A DNA stretch of 64,000 nucleotides. Origin: Elusimicrobia bacterium RIFOXYA2_FULL_47_53 (GTDB taxonomy: Bacteria; Elusimicrobiota; Endomicrobiia; Endomicrobiales; XYA2-FULL-47-53). A model generated the notes under the pieces. It was not told the DNA's origin. It searched no databases and saw only the letters and a program-made list of their open reading frames with translations. This document shows, piece after piece, positions 8,832-17,141 of this stretch. Location: assembly GCA_001800315.1 (NCBI GenBank), contig MGVE01000007.1:62001-126000 (forward strand). The letters are read 5' to 3'. The translations under genes were made by a program, and so were the position numbers. How positions within the stretch are numbered: position 1 is the stretch's first letter; every line of letters begins with the position of its first letter.

Positions 8832-9707
8832 TTACGAAATAAGGCCGTAATTCCTCATGGCCTTTTCCAGCTTGAGTTTGTTGGCGTCTTCTATCTGTGT
8901 CAGCGGAAGCCGCAGCTCCGCTCCGCAAAGCCCCATAAGCGACATCGCCGTCTTAACCGGTATCGGATTGGTTTCAACAAACATGGCTTTGACAAGCGGC
9001 AGCAGTTTGTAATGCAGTTTCAGGGCTTTCTTGTGGTCGCCCGACAGCCAGGCCGCTACCATATCCGAGGTGTCTTTCGGCACGATGTTGGCCACCACCG
9101 AAATCACGCCGCTGCCACCGATGGAAAGCACCGGCAGGGTAAGCGCGTCGTCTCCGGAGAGCAGGTCAATTTCCGGAGCCAGAGCCTTAACCTGCGACAT
9201 CTGGTCAAGCGACCCCGAGGCCTCTTTTACCGCCACGACATTTTTGTGGTCTTTAGCGATTTTGGCTATCGTTTCCGGCTCCATATTGACCGCGGTGCGG
9301 CTCTGTATATTATATAGAATTATCGGGATCTTCACCGATTTCGCCACCTCGGAGAAATGCATGTAGAGACCCTTTTGCGTCGGCTTGTTGTAGTAGGGAG
9401 CGATAAGCAGTGCTCCGTCGCAGCCGGCTTTTTCAGCGAACTGCGTCAGCATTATAGCTTCCGCGGTATTGTTTGAGCCGGTGCCGGCGATGACCTTTAC
9501 TCTTTTAGCGGCGAATTTAACCGTCAGAGATATGACTTCCTCGTGCTCTTCGTACGAAAGAGTCGCCGACTCTCCCGTGGTACCGCAGGGCACTATACCC
9601 GAGGTGCCGTTCTCAACATGAAACTCCACGAGTTCCCTGAGCTTATCGGCATCTATTTTATTGTTCTTAAACGGTGTAACAAGGGCTACTATTGAACCGG
9701 AAAACAT
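8832..9707 (-). CDS. dapA: 4-hydroxy-tetrahydrodipicolinate synthase
   Basis: This class I aldolase of 291 residues condenses pyruvate with aspartate semialdehyde. Signatures are GSIVALVTPF, VPCGTTGESATLSYEEH near residue 40, LIAPYYNKPTQKGLYMHF (catalytic Tyr), the Schiff-base lysine in VVAVKEASG near residue 161, and SGDDALTLP followed by GGSGVISVVANI. The length and motifs are standard. GGGAGG precedes the ATG. It follows dapF by 36 bases. No lysine-binding leader precedes the operon, so feedback regulation, if any, would be at the enzyme level. Confidence 0.97.
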   Translation of the reverse strand: MFSGSIVALVTPFKNNKIDADKLRELVEFHVENGTSGIVPCGTTGESATLSYEEHEEVISLTVKFAAKRVKVIAGTGSNNTAEAIMLTQFAEKAGCDGALLIAPYYNKPTQKGLYMHFSEVAKSVKIPIILYNIQSRTAVNMEPETIAKIAKDHKNVVAVKEASGSLDQMSQVKALAPEIDLLSGDDALTLPVLSIGGSGVISVVANIVPKDTSDMVAAWLSGDHKKALKLHYKLLPLVKAMFVETNPIPVKTAMSLMGLCGAELRLPLTQIEDANKLKLEKAMRNYGLIS

Positions 9708-9743
9708 GATTCCTCCCTGCCTCTCGGGCAGTTTTATTTATTG

Positions 9744-10571
9744 CTAAACCTGCGCTTCACCCCAGAAACTGACCTCTGCCGGGCCTTCAAGATAAACGCT
9801 TGAGACAGGCGAGAGCAGGTCTCCTTCGTGATTTAAAGTAAAAGAAACCTTAAGGACATCTCCGCCTCTTGTAAGGCAGTTTACCGGCGGCTTTATGATG
9901 CCTCTTAAAGCGGATATAATGGCGCTGGCCGTAACGCCAGTGCCGCAGGCGAGGGTCTCTCCCTCAACACCCCTCTCGTAGGTCCGCACATAGATAGAAT
10001 GAGCGTCTTTTTTCTCAACAAAGTTCACATTCGTTCCCTGCGGAGCGAATTCCCTGTGGTAACGCACCATGCGCCCCAGTGTATCCACATCTGCTTTCTC
10101 AATATCGTTCACAAATATGACCGTGTGAGGCACGCCCGTGTTTATAAACGAGGCGGCAAACTCCTTCTTCTCCACCTTTAAAGTAAAATCAAGCCTCGCG
10201 TCTTTCGGTTCGCTTAAGCGCAGCCTGACATTTTTGCCCACCATGCTGGCCGATATAAGGCCGGCGTCGGATTCAAAAACCATGTGCTTGCCCGCTACGC
10301 CCAGGATATGGGCGAAACGCGCTATGGAACGCCCGCCGTTGCCGCACATGGCCGCCACGGAGCCGTCGGAATTATAGAACCTCATGCGGAAATCCACCTT
10401 AGGGCTTTCTTCCAGAAGCATCAGCCCGTCGGCGCCGATGGAAAACTTCCGGTGGCACCACTTCCTTGCCAGAGAAGAAACATCCCTGGGAACAACCTTT
10501 TTGCGGTTGTCAACGAGAATAAAATCGTTTCCGGCGGCTGAGATTTTAGCGAATTTAATAGTTTTCTTCAT
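9744..10571 (-). CDS. dapF: Diaminopimelate epimerase
   Basis: DapF converts LL- to meso-diaminopimelate, the form used by LysA and in peptidoglycan. The two catalytic cysteines are visible in AAMCGNGGRSIARFA near residue 75 and GETLACGTGVTASA near residue 213, along with FAKISAAGNDFILVDNR at the N terminus. I chose the ATG at 10571, one base after the lysA stop (TAATATG). An in-frame start seven codons upstream lies inside lysA and adds residues not seen in the family. At 275 residues it is a normal length. DapL, DapF and LysA in order give the complete route from tetrahydrodipicolinate to lysine. Confidence 0.95.
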   Translation of the reverse strand: MKKTIKFAKISAAGNDFILVDNRKKVVPRDVSSLARKWCHRKFSIGADGLMLLEESPKVDFRMRFYNSDGSVAAMCGNGGRSIARFAHILGVAGKHMVFESDAGLISASMVGKNVRLRLSEPKDARLDFTLKVEKKEFAASFINTGVPHTVIFVNDIEKADVDTLGRMVRYHREFAPQGTNVNFVEKKDAHSIYVRTYERGVEGETLACGTGVTASAIISALRGIIKPPVNCLTRGGDVLKVSFTLNHEGDLLSPVSSVYLEGPAEVSFWGEAQV

Positions 10572-10572
10572 A

Positions 10573-11805
10573 TTATTTTTCCAAAGCCACAAGATCTTTG
10601 TAAGTCTCGCGGCGCCTTATCAGGCTGTATTTGTTTCCGTCAACCATTACCTCGGCGGCCCTTGCGCGCGAATTGTACTGAGACGACATGGCGTAGCCGT
10701 AGGCTCCGGCGCACTTTACGGCCAAGCACTCGCCCTGATTAAGCCAGGGGATCATTCTGTTTTTTCCGAGAAAATCGCCCGTCTCGCAGATAGGCCCGAC
10801 GACATCAAGCTTAACCCTGGGCCTTGAAGCTCCGGCGGCAGGCACGATATCGTGAAATGCCTCGTAAAGCGTGGGCCTCAGCAGGTCGTTCATGCCCGTG
10901 TCAACCACCAGGAAATTTTTTCCTCCGGCCTTTTTGCGGTATATCACTCCGGCCAGCAGCACCCCGGCATTGCCTATAATGCTTCTTCCGGGCTCAAAAA
11001 TAAACGAGACATCCAAACCCTTAAAAATCGGGACAACTGACTTCTTAAGCTCGTAAGGCGTGGGCGGCTTCTCGTTTGAATAGGTTATTCCAAGGCCTCC
11101 GCCCAGATCAACATATTTAAGGTGAATGCCGGCTCCGGCCAGTTTTTTGACAATGCCGGAAATTCTCTGAGCCGCCATCTTAAACGGCTTTGTGCTCGTT
11201 ATCTGCGAGCCTATGTGCGAATGAATGCCGACTATTTCAATATTTTTGAGTTTGGAAGCGGTTTTATAGGCGTCCAGGGCCTCGGCGAAAGGAATGCCGA
11301 ACTTGACTCCAGCCGTGCCCGTGGTGATGTAATGATGAGTATGCGGGTCAATATGCGGGTTAACCCTGAAAGCCACGGGAGCTTTCCTGCCGAGCCTTCC
11401 GGCGGCCTTATTGACAGCTTCAATCTCCTCAAGCGATTCAACATTAAACATCAGTATATTGTTTTTAAGGGCGTATTCTATCTCTTCGTAGGTTTTACCG
11501 ATACCGGCGTAAACCGTTTTTGACGGCTTAAATCCGGCCCGCATAGCCCTGTAAAGCTCGCCCCCCGAGGTGATATCAACTCCGGCGCCGGCGCCGGAAA
11601 GCGTCTTTAATATTGAATAGTTGGAATTTGCTTTCAAAGCGTAGCAGATAAGCTCTTTTCCCGGAGCGAAGGGCTTCAAAAAAGAATTGAAATTTCCTAA
11701 TATTGTGTTCTTTGAGTACACAAAAAGCGGCGTTCCGTACTCCCCCGCGAGTTTTTCAAGAGAAACATTTTCAAGGTAAAGCCTGTTGTTTTTTTGCGAT
11801 AGCAT
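10573..11805 (-). CDS. lysA: Diaminopimelate decarboxylase
   Basis: This fold-type III PLP enzyme removes CO2 from meso-diaminopimelate to give lysine. At 410 residues it has the PLP-lysine motif ICYALKANSNYSIL near residue 57, GVDITSGGELYRA, the glycine loop VDLGGGLGITY, the FEPGRSIIGNAG block, and CETGDFLGKNR (active-site Cys) near residue 335, followed by GAYGYAMSSQYNSR. It is the first gene of the operon, with AAAGGA nine bases before the ATG and a strong promoter immediately upstream. The short leader leaves no room for a lysine riboswitch. Confidence 0.96.
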   Translation of the reverse strand: MLSQKNNRLYLENVSLEKLAGEYGTPLFVYSKNTILGNFNSFLKPFAPGKELICYALKANSNYSILKTLSGAGAGVDITSGGELYRAMRAGFKPSKTVYAGIGKTYEEIEYALKNNILMFNVESLEEIEAVNKAAGRLGRKAPVAFRVNPHIDPHTHHYITTGTAGVKFGIPFAEALDAYKTASKLKNIEIVGIHSHIGSQITSTKPFKMAAQRISGIVKKLAGAGIHLKYVDLGGGLGITYSNEKPPTPYELKKSVVPIFKGLDVSFIFEPGRSIIGNAGVLLAGVIYRKKAGGKNFLVVDTGMNDLLRPTLYEAFHDIVPAAGASRPRVKLDVVGPICETGDFLGKNRMIPWLNQGECLAVKCAGAYGYAMSSQYNSRARAAEVMVDGNKYSLIRRRETYKDLVALEK

Positions 11806-11838
11806 TATATTATTCCTTTCGTATGAAAATTTCCGTTT

Positions 11839-11867
11839 ATGATACTATTTTTACAGGTTTTTGTCAA
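11839..11867 (-). promoter_or_regulatory. Sigma70-type promoter of the lysA operon
   Basis: On the minus strand, TTGACA (11862-11867) and TATCAT (11839-11844) are separated by exactly 17 bases. The predicted start lies about 27 bases before the lysA ATG. It faces away from the plus-strand kinase promoter about 60 bases off, so the intergenic space is a divergent promoter region. Confidence 0.8.
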
Positions 11868-11925
11868 ATATAAACGGGCTGTTTTCACCGCGGGGCGAAA
11901 TCAAAAATAATATTGATAATTCCAC

Positions 11926-11955
11926 TTGACTTGCATTTATTTTTTATTGTATAAT
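11926..11955 (+). promoter_or_regulatory. Sigma70-type promoter of the kinase/phosphatase/FHA operon
   Basis: TTGACT (11926-11931) and a perfect TATAAT (11950-11955) are separated by 18 bases on the plus strand. Transcription would start near 11962, leaving about 30 bases of leader before the kinase ATG at 11991. No operator-like palindrome is obvious. Confidence 0.75.
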
Positions 11956-11990
11956 CAATCAAACTAATTCGCAAGGGACTAATAAAAACA

Positions 11991-14510
11991 ATGAAAAAAT
12001 TCTTCTCTTCCGACCTTCTTACTGCCACAGCCCTTACGCTTCTGACACTCGCCGCTTTTCTTCTTCAGCTTGGATTTTTTGAATCGCTTGAACTTAAAAC
12101 CTACGATCTGCGCTCCCTTTTGAGGCAGGGCACAAAACCCGCCGAACAGGTGGCCATAGTAGCCATAGATGACGACTCCATTTCAAAGATCGGCAGATGG
12201 CCCTGGCCGAGAACGCTGATTGCCCAGGGCATAACAGCTATTAAGAACGCCGAGGCAAAAGTGGTCGGGCTTAATATTCTTTTCACGGAACCCGAGCGCA
12301 ACCAGGGACTGATTGAAATAAGACAGTTAAAAGAAACTATCCCCCCGCTGATACCGAAGAAAAACCCTAAAAGCGTCACGGAAACCATTCTTACCCGGCT
12401 TTCAGAAGCAGAGGTGCGTTTAGACAACGACACCAAGCTTCAGGAAGCGTTAACCGCGGCGGGCAATGTTATTCTTCCCATGTACTTCAGCCTCGGCCAG
12501 TCTCTCGGCGAAGAGGACCCCGTGCTGGAGCAGTTCACTATCGTTCAGCTGGAAAATCCCGATGATGTAATGAAATATCCCGTAACTGAGGGCAGCACGC
12601 CGGCTGTTCCGCTGGAAATTTTCTCCGAGGCTTCCCCGGGAGTGGGCCATGTAAACCTGGTGCCGGACCGCGACGGCGTTGTCCGCTCCGAGCTTCCCAT
12701 AATGCAGTTCCAGGGAGACTACTACCTTTCTTTCCCGATTCAGGTTTTAAGGCAGTTTCTCAATGTCCCTGTTGAAGAAGTTAAACTCACCCTCGGAAAG
12801 GCGCTTGCCATAGGAAAAGCCACCGTGCCGATGGACGAAGAGGGCCGTTTCCTGATAAGCTATAACGGCCCGGCAGGAACCTTCCCCTACTACTCTTTCT
12901 ATGATGTAATTAACGGAAAGATAGACCCGGCGGCTTTAAAAAACAAGATAGTGTTGCTGGGCCATATGGCGACCGGCATAGCTGATTTAAATGTGACTCC
13001 GGCAGGCCACAATTTTCCCGGAGTGGAGATTACCGCCAATATTATTCAGAACATTCTTAACCAGAACTTTATATCAAGGCCCATATGGGCCTACAAAACC
13101 GAGCTCGGCGCGATAGTATTTATCGGCCTTTTCATTATGCTCGTCCTGCCCAGGCTTAAAGCGCTTCTCGGAGCCCTGATTTCATTTGTTCTGCTCGCGG
13201 CCATGGTTGCCGGCGGCACCTACCTGTTCGTTTCCTTCGGCTACTGGCTCAAGTTGTTTTACCCGTCTTTTCTTCTTGCCGCCGGCTACATTATTATCAC
13301 CTCAAAGCGGTTCCTCGTTACCGAAAAAAAGAAAGAGCTGGTTGAAGCCAGCGCTATTGAGACCAACAAAATGCTCGGCCTGTCATTTCAGGGCCAGGGC
13401 ATGCTTGATATGGCCTTTGACAAGTTCCGCAAGTGCCCGGTTGACGACCAGATGAAAGAGCTGCTTTACAACCTGGCGCTGGATTTTGAGAGAAAAAGGC
13501 AGTTCAACAAAGCGGCCGCTGTTTATGAACATATAATCAAGGTGGACCCGAAATATAAAGGCATTGACGAAAGAATAAAACAGCTTAAAGCCGCCTCGGA
13601 AGGGGCTGTATTCGGCGGCTCCATAGGCGGCAAAAAAGGCTCCGCTGAAGGCACGGTTATCATGGAAGGCTCAGGAGCCACCGCGCCGACCCTGGGCCGT
13701 TACGAGATAGTTAAAGAGCTCGGGCGCGGAGCCATGGGCACGGTGTATCTCGGCAAAGACCCGAAAATTAACCGTCAGGTGGCCATTAAGACCGTTCGTT
13801 TTGACGACGACATAGATGAAACCTCCATGAAAGCCGCGAAAGAAAGGTTTTTCCGCGAAGCAGAATCTGCCGGAGGCCTTAACCACCCCAACATAATAAA
13901 GATTTATGACGCGGGAGAGGATAACGAGGTTTCCTACATCGCCATGGAGCTTTTGGACGGAGAAGACCTCAAAAAATACGCCGACAAGGCCAACCTGCTC
14001 CCGATCCCCACCGTAATAGATTATGTGATAAAAATGGCTGACGCCCTTGATTACGCTCACCAGCAGGGCGTGGTGCACAGGGATATAAAACCCGCCAACA
14101 TCATGCTTTTAAAAGACGGCTCGCTGAGGCTCACCGACTTCGGCATTGCCAGGATAACCGCTTCTTCAAAAACACAGACCGGAACGGTTCTTGGAACCCC
14201 GAGCTATATGTCTCCCGAACAGCTCTCAGGCAAGAAAGTGGACGGCAAGAGCGACCTTTTCTCCCTCGGCGTTGTGCTCTACGAGCTTTTGACCGGCTCA
14301 AAACCTTTTGAGGGCGAAAGCATCGCGGAACTGATGTTTAAGATCGCCAATGAAAAACAGCCTGACCCTAAAACAAAAAATCCGAATATCCCCGATTGCG
14401 CGGTTAAAGTTATAGATAAGGCACTTGATAAAAATCCGGAGGCCAGGTATCAAAGAGGATCGGAAATCGTAAAAGATCTCCAGGAATGCCTGAAGTCCCT
14501 ACAAGGATAA
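11991..14510 (+). CDS. CHASE2-domain transmembrane Ser/Thr protein kinase
   Basis: This 839-residue receptor kinase starts with a membrane helix at about 9-28, followed by an extracytoplasmic CHASE2 sensor (about 30-350, with VAIDDDSISKIGRWPWPR near its start). Three close membrane helices lie at about 373-437, then a helical TPR-like stretch (about 443-530). The C-terminal Hanks-type kinase spans about 567-835. Kinase residues are intact: glycine loop GRGAMGTVYLG, catalytic Lys in VAIKTV, HRDIKPANIML, DFG and GTPSYMSPEQ. It should phosphorylate Ser/Thr in response to an external cue. The PP2C gene starts three bases later, followed by an FHA gene, giving writer, eraser and reader in one operon. 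This operon is the only plus-strand block here. Confidence 0.95.
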   Translation: MKKFFSSDLLTATALTLLTLAAFLLQLGFFESLELKTYDLRSLLRQGTKPAEQVAIVAIDDDSISKIGRWPWPRTLIAQGITAIKNAEAKVVGLNILFTEPERNQGLIEIRQLKETIPPLIPKKNPKSVTETILTRLSEAEVRLDNDTKLQEALTAAGNVILPMYFSLGQSLGEEDPVLEQFTIVQLENPDDVMKYPVTEGSTPAVPLEIFSEASPGVGHVNLVPDRDGVVRSELPIMQFQGDYYLSFPIQVLRQFLNVPVEEVKLTLGKALAIGKATVPMDEEGRFLISYNGPAGTFPYYSFYDVINGKIDPAALKNKIVLLGHMATGIADLNVTPAGHNFPGVEITANIIQNILNQNFISRPIWAYKTELGAIVFIGLFIMLVLPRLKALLGALISFVLLAAMVAGGTYLFVSFGYWLKLFYPSFLLAAGYIIITSKRFLVTEKKKELVEASAIETNKMLGLSFQGQGMLDMAFDKFRKCPVDDQMKELLYNLALDFERKRQFNKAAAVYEHIIKVDPKYKGIDERIKQLKAASEGAVFGGSIGGKKGSAEGTVIMEGSGATAPTLGRYEIVKELGRGAMGTVYLGKDPKINRQVAIKTVRFDDDIDETSMKAAKERFFREAESAGGLNHPNIIKIYDAGEDNEVSYIAMELLDGEDLKKYADKANLLPIPTVIDYVIKMADALDYAHQQGVVHRDIKPANIMLLKDGSLRLTDFGIARITASSKTQTGTVLGTPSYMSPEQLSGKKVDGKSDLFSLGVVLYELLTGSKPFEGESIAELMFKIANEKQPDPKTKNPNIPDCAVKVIDKALDKNPEARYQRGSEIVKDLQECLKSLQG

Positions 14511-14513
14511 CCG

Positions 14514-15332
14514 ATGCCGGTAACATTTTGCGCCAAATCAGACCCGGGAAAAGTCAGAACCAACAACGAAGATAATTTTTTTACCGACCCCGAGCTTGGG
14601 CTTTTTATCGTCGCCGACGGTATGGGAGGCCACAGCTCCGGAGAGGTCGCCAGCAAGATGGCTAAGGATGTAATCAGCGCTAATTACAAATCCGCTCTTT
14701 TAAAACAGAGAGACACGGAGCATACCCAGGTGATGTTCGGCCAGAACAATCCCGCTCTTTCGGAAAGCGCCAATCATCTGGTCTCAAGCATACGCATCGC
14801 CAATCAGGTAATTTACGAATCCAGCCAGGCCTACCCGCAGAATCAGGGCATGGGAACGACTGTTGTATCGGTTCTGGTAAAAGATAAATCTTATGTTGTG
14901 GCCTGGGTGGGAGACAGCAGGGTTTACCTTATCAGGCATAACCAGATCCAGCAGTTGAGCACGGATCACTCGCTGGTACAGGAACAGGTTACAAAGGGCC
15001 TTATAAGCGCCGATCAGGCGGAAAAATCGGAGTTTAAAAATATATTAACCCGCGCGCTCGGCGCCGCGGAAACCGTTGAGATAGACGCAGTTGAGACGCC
15101 CGCTTTTGACGGAGATTACATCCTGCTTTGTTCCGACGGGCTTACGAGGATGCTGAGCGACCAGAAAATTCTTGAAATAATTCAGAAGGCCCAGCGGCCG
15201 GACGCGATATGCGAAGAGCTTATTTCGGCGGCTAATGAAGCCGGCGGCCGCGATAATGTTACAGCCGTAATCATTGAGAACAAATCCGAAAATGTCTGGT
15301 CTAAACTGATAAAAGCAATTTCAGCTTCCTAA
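14514..15332 (+). CDS. PP2C-family Ser/Thr protein phosphatase
   Basis: This metal-dependent phosphatase of 272 residues most likely reverses the action of the upstream kinase. Motifs are KVRTNNEDNFF (metal Asp), FIVADGMGGHSSGEVAS, GMGTTVVSVLV, VAWVGDSRVYLIR, LSTDHSLVQEQV, LTRALG, ILLCSDGLTRML, and the terminal GGRDNVTAVII. All the metal-binding aspartates of the family appear present. It starts three bases after the kinase stop with AAGGA overlapping that stop, so translation is probably coupled. It is cytoplasmic, with no membrane segment. Confidence 0.95.
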   Translation: MPVTFCAKSDPGKVRTNNEDNFFTDPELGLFIVADGMGGHSSGEVASKMAKDVISANYKSALLKQRDTEHTQVMFGQNNPALSESANHLVSSIRIANQVIYESSQAYPQNQGMGTTVVSVLVKDKSYVVAWVGDSRVYLIRHNQIQQLSTDHSLVQEQVTKGLISADQAEKSEFKNILTRALGAAETVEIDAVETPAFDGDYILLCSDGLTRMLSDQKILEIIQKAQRPDAICEELISAANEAGGRDNVTAVIIENKSENVWSKLIKAISAS

Positions 15333-15354
15333 TATATTACATCTGAGGGAGATT

Positions 15355-16074
15355 ATGCCTAAACTATTGCTCAAATTCCACGCGGCCGTTATCAAAGAGA
15401 TACCCATTGAAAAAACTCCTCTGACAATCGGCCGCAAGCCCGACAACGACATCGTAATTGACAACATGTCGGTTTCCAGCCATCACGCCAAGATTACGCT
15501 CCAGGGAACTTCGTATGTTATAGAAGACCTGCAGAGCACCAACGGAACTTTCATCAACGAGAAACGCATTGTCTCCTCCGCGTTAAGGCATGAGGACGGG
15601 GTTTTAATCGGCCAGCATACGATTGTATTTATTGATCCTGGGGCAAAGGCGCCCGCCGAACAGAAGGCCCAGAACGCGCCTGCCATGGATTCGGAAGCAA
15701 CTATAGTTATGACTCCCTCCAAGCCGCAGGCAGCCGCGGCCGTTCCTACCGGGCCGGTTGGCGGCCCGAAGCAGGAGGTCACAGGAGTGTTAAGAGTTAT
15801 AGAAGGCAAATTGGACCAGTCAGAATACAGCCTTTCCGCTCTCTTGACCTACATAGGAAAATCTGATACAGCCGCCATTAAAATAAAGGGGCTGTTTGCT
15901 CCCGACATAGCGGCGCTTGTAAGCAAGAGGCCCAGCGGATACCTTGTTACCGCGGTAAAAGACGGCTACCCCAAGCTTAACGGCAAATCGCTTTCAGGCC
16001 AGCTGGATTTAAATGACGGAGACATCATAGAATTAGCGGGCATAAAGCTTCTGTTCCAGCTTAAAATTAAATAA
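15355..16074 (+). CDS. FHA-domain protein with a second, degenerate FHA-like half
   Basis: The first 95 residues form a forkhead-associated phosphothreonine-binding domain: IGRKPDNDIVIDNMSVSSHHAKI followed by IEDLQSTNGTFIN, with the Arg, Ser and Asn expected for phosphopeptide binding. A low-complexity Ala/Pro linker (about 97-145) follows. The C-terminal part (about 148-239) has the same strand pattern (YIGKSDTAAIKI, then DGYPKLNGKSL, then LNDGDIIELAGIKLLF) but lacks the GR and SSxH signatures, so I read it as a degenerate second FHA fold. It probably reads phosphorylation made by the upstream kinase. GAGGGAG precedes the ATG. A terminator follows directly. Confidence 0.92.
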   Translation: MPKLLLKFHAAVIKEIPIEKTPLTIGRKPDNDIVIDNMSVSSHHAKITLQGTSYVIEDLQSTNGTFINEKRIVSSALRHEDGVLIGQHTIVFIDPGAKAPAEQKAQNAPAMDSEATIVMTPSKPQAAAAVPTGPVGGPKQEVTGVLRVIEGKLDQSEYSLSALLTYIGKSDTAAIKIKGLFAPDIAALVSKRPSGYLVTAVKDGYPKLNGKSLSGQLDLNDGDIIELAGIKLLFQLKIK

Positions 16075-16098
16075 CCGGCAAACTATACCTAAAAACAA

Positions 16099-16130
16099 AA
16101 AAACCGCCGATCAAAATCGCGGTTTTTTTT
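16099..16130. terminator. Bidirectional intrinsic terminator between convergent operons
   Basis: The stem AAACCGC/GCGGTTT, with an inner GAT/ATC pairing, is flanked by an A-run on the left and eight Ts on the right. It therefore works for the plus-strand FHA operon and for the minus-strand surface-protein operon ending at 16158. Confidence 0.85.
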
Positions 16131-16157
16131 ATTTCCCCCTGCAAAAAACAGGCGAGC

Positions 16158-17111
16158 TTAGAACTTTACATTAAGCGAATACCTGAAAGTATCCCCGAGC
16201 AATCCGTAGGGAACCCAGGCAAAATCCACATTAAACTGTCTCCAGGAAATTCCGGCGCCCGCTGTCAAACCCGAATTGCCGCCGAGCTTCTCCTGAGTGA
16301 CGGTTTTATACCCGGCCCTGACGCTTCCGGCAATCTCGGCAGGAAAAACCTGCCGGTATTCAGCTCCGATATTATACATGATATCGTTGTCGCGCGGATA
16401 ATTGATATCAAAAGCCCCGGTAAGCTCGGACTTTTTCGTAACCTGCCATATGTAGCCGAACCCTCCCTTAATATTCAGGGGCAGAGGATCCTCTTCCGAA
16501 ACAAACTTTATTGCGGTTCCCGCGTTTTGAACCGAAAGCCCCGCCGACAGGTTTTTCAAAGGAGTGTCCCACAACACACCGGCGTCGGCGGCGTAGGCCG
16601 TGGCGCTTTGCGTGTCAATCTTCTGGCTTATAAGCTTAAAATTAACTCCGGCCGAGAGGTTGCTTAATACGCTTCTGGCATAACATAAAATGTAAGCGAA
16701 ATCGGAGGCTCCGAACTTGCCGTCAGGATCCTCGGTATCGGAAGTGCGTTTTTCAATGTCCGCCATGGAAAGGCTGATAATACCAAGGCCGAAAGAACCG
16801 GCTGTTTCAGTTGGATAAACAAACCCGAGCACATTGTAGTTTATACTCTGAAACCAGACGCCGTACTGAGCCATAAATTCCGGCTGCCGGACGCGGGAGG
16901 CTCCCGCGGGATTGTAGAATATTGAGTTAACATCGTTGGCTACTCCGCCGAAAGCCTCGCCAAGTCCCGAAGGGCGGGCTCCAGGGGCAATTTTTAAGAA
17001 CACGGCTCCCGAAGTTCCGACATCAGCCCTGCCGGCGAAAAGCGGGGCCGCGCAAAACAGCGAGGCCAGAAACAGAACCGGCATACAGCAATTTTTTAAT
17101 TTCATTTTCAT
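16158..17111 (-). CDS. PorV/PorQ-family outer-membrane protein
   Basis: This 317-residue protein has a signal peptide (about 1-26), then the PorV/UPF0164 start GTSGAVFLKIAPGARPSGLGEAFGGVA and NSIFYNPAGASRV. A beta-barrel with many amphipathic strands follows, ending in a terminal Phe (RYSLNVKF) as expected for BAM-assembled proteins. In Bacteroidota, PorV is the outer-membrane carrier that hands type IX secretion substrates to the attachment complex; similar proteins occur in several candidate phyla. It lies 30 bases downstream of a giant protein bearing a FlgD-like C-terminal tail, which would fit a cargo/carrier pair. No T9SS core gene (PorK/L/M/N, SprA) is in the window. GGAGGG precedes the ATG. 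Confidence 0.85.
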   Translation of the reverse strand: MKMKLKNCCMPVLFLASLFCAAPLFAGRADVGTSGAVFLKIAPGARPSGLGEAFGGVANDVNSIFYNPAGASRVRQPEFMAQYGVWFQSINYNVLGFVYPTETAGSFGLGIISLSMADIEKRTSDTEDPDGKFGASDFAYILCYARSVLSNLSAGVNFKLISQKIDTQSATAYAADAGVLWDTPLKNLSAGLSVQNAGTAIKFVSEEDPLPLNIKGGFGYIWQVTKKSELTGAFDINYPRDNDIMYNIGAEYRQVFPAEIAGSVRAGYKTVTQEKLGGNSGLTAGAGISWRQFNVDFAWVPYGLLGDTFRYSLNVKF

Positions 17112-17141
17112 GATCCCTCCACGCCCAAAGGGCGGTAATTA

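Noticed and set aside
11806-11990. Lysine riboswitch ahead of lysA
   Set aside because: The promoter lies so close to lysA that only about 27 bases of leader remain, too short for any lysine aptamer.
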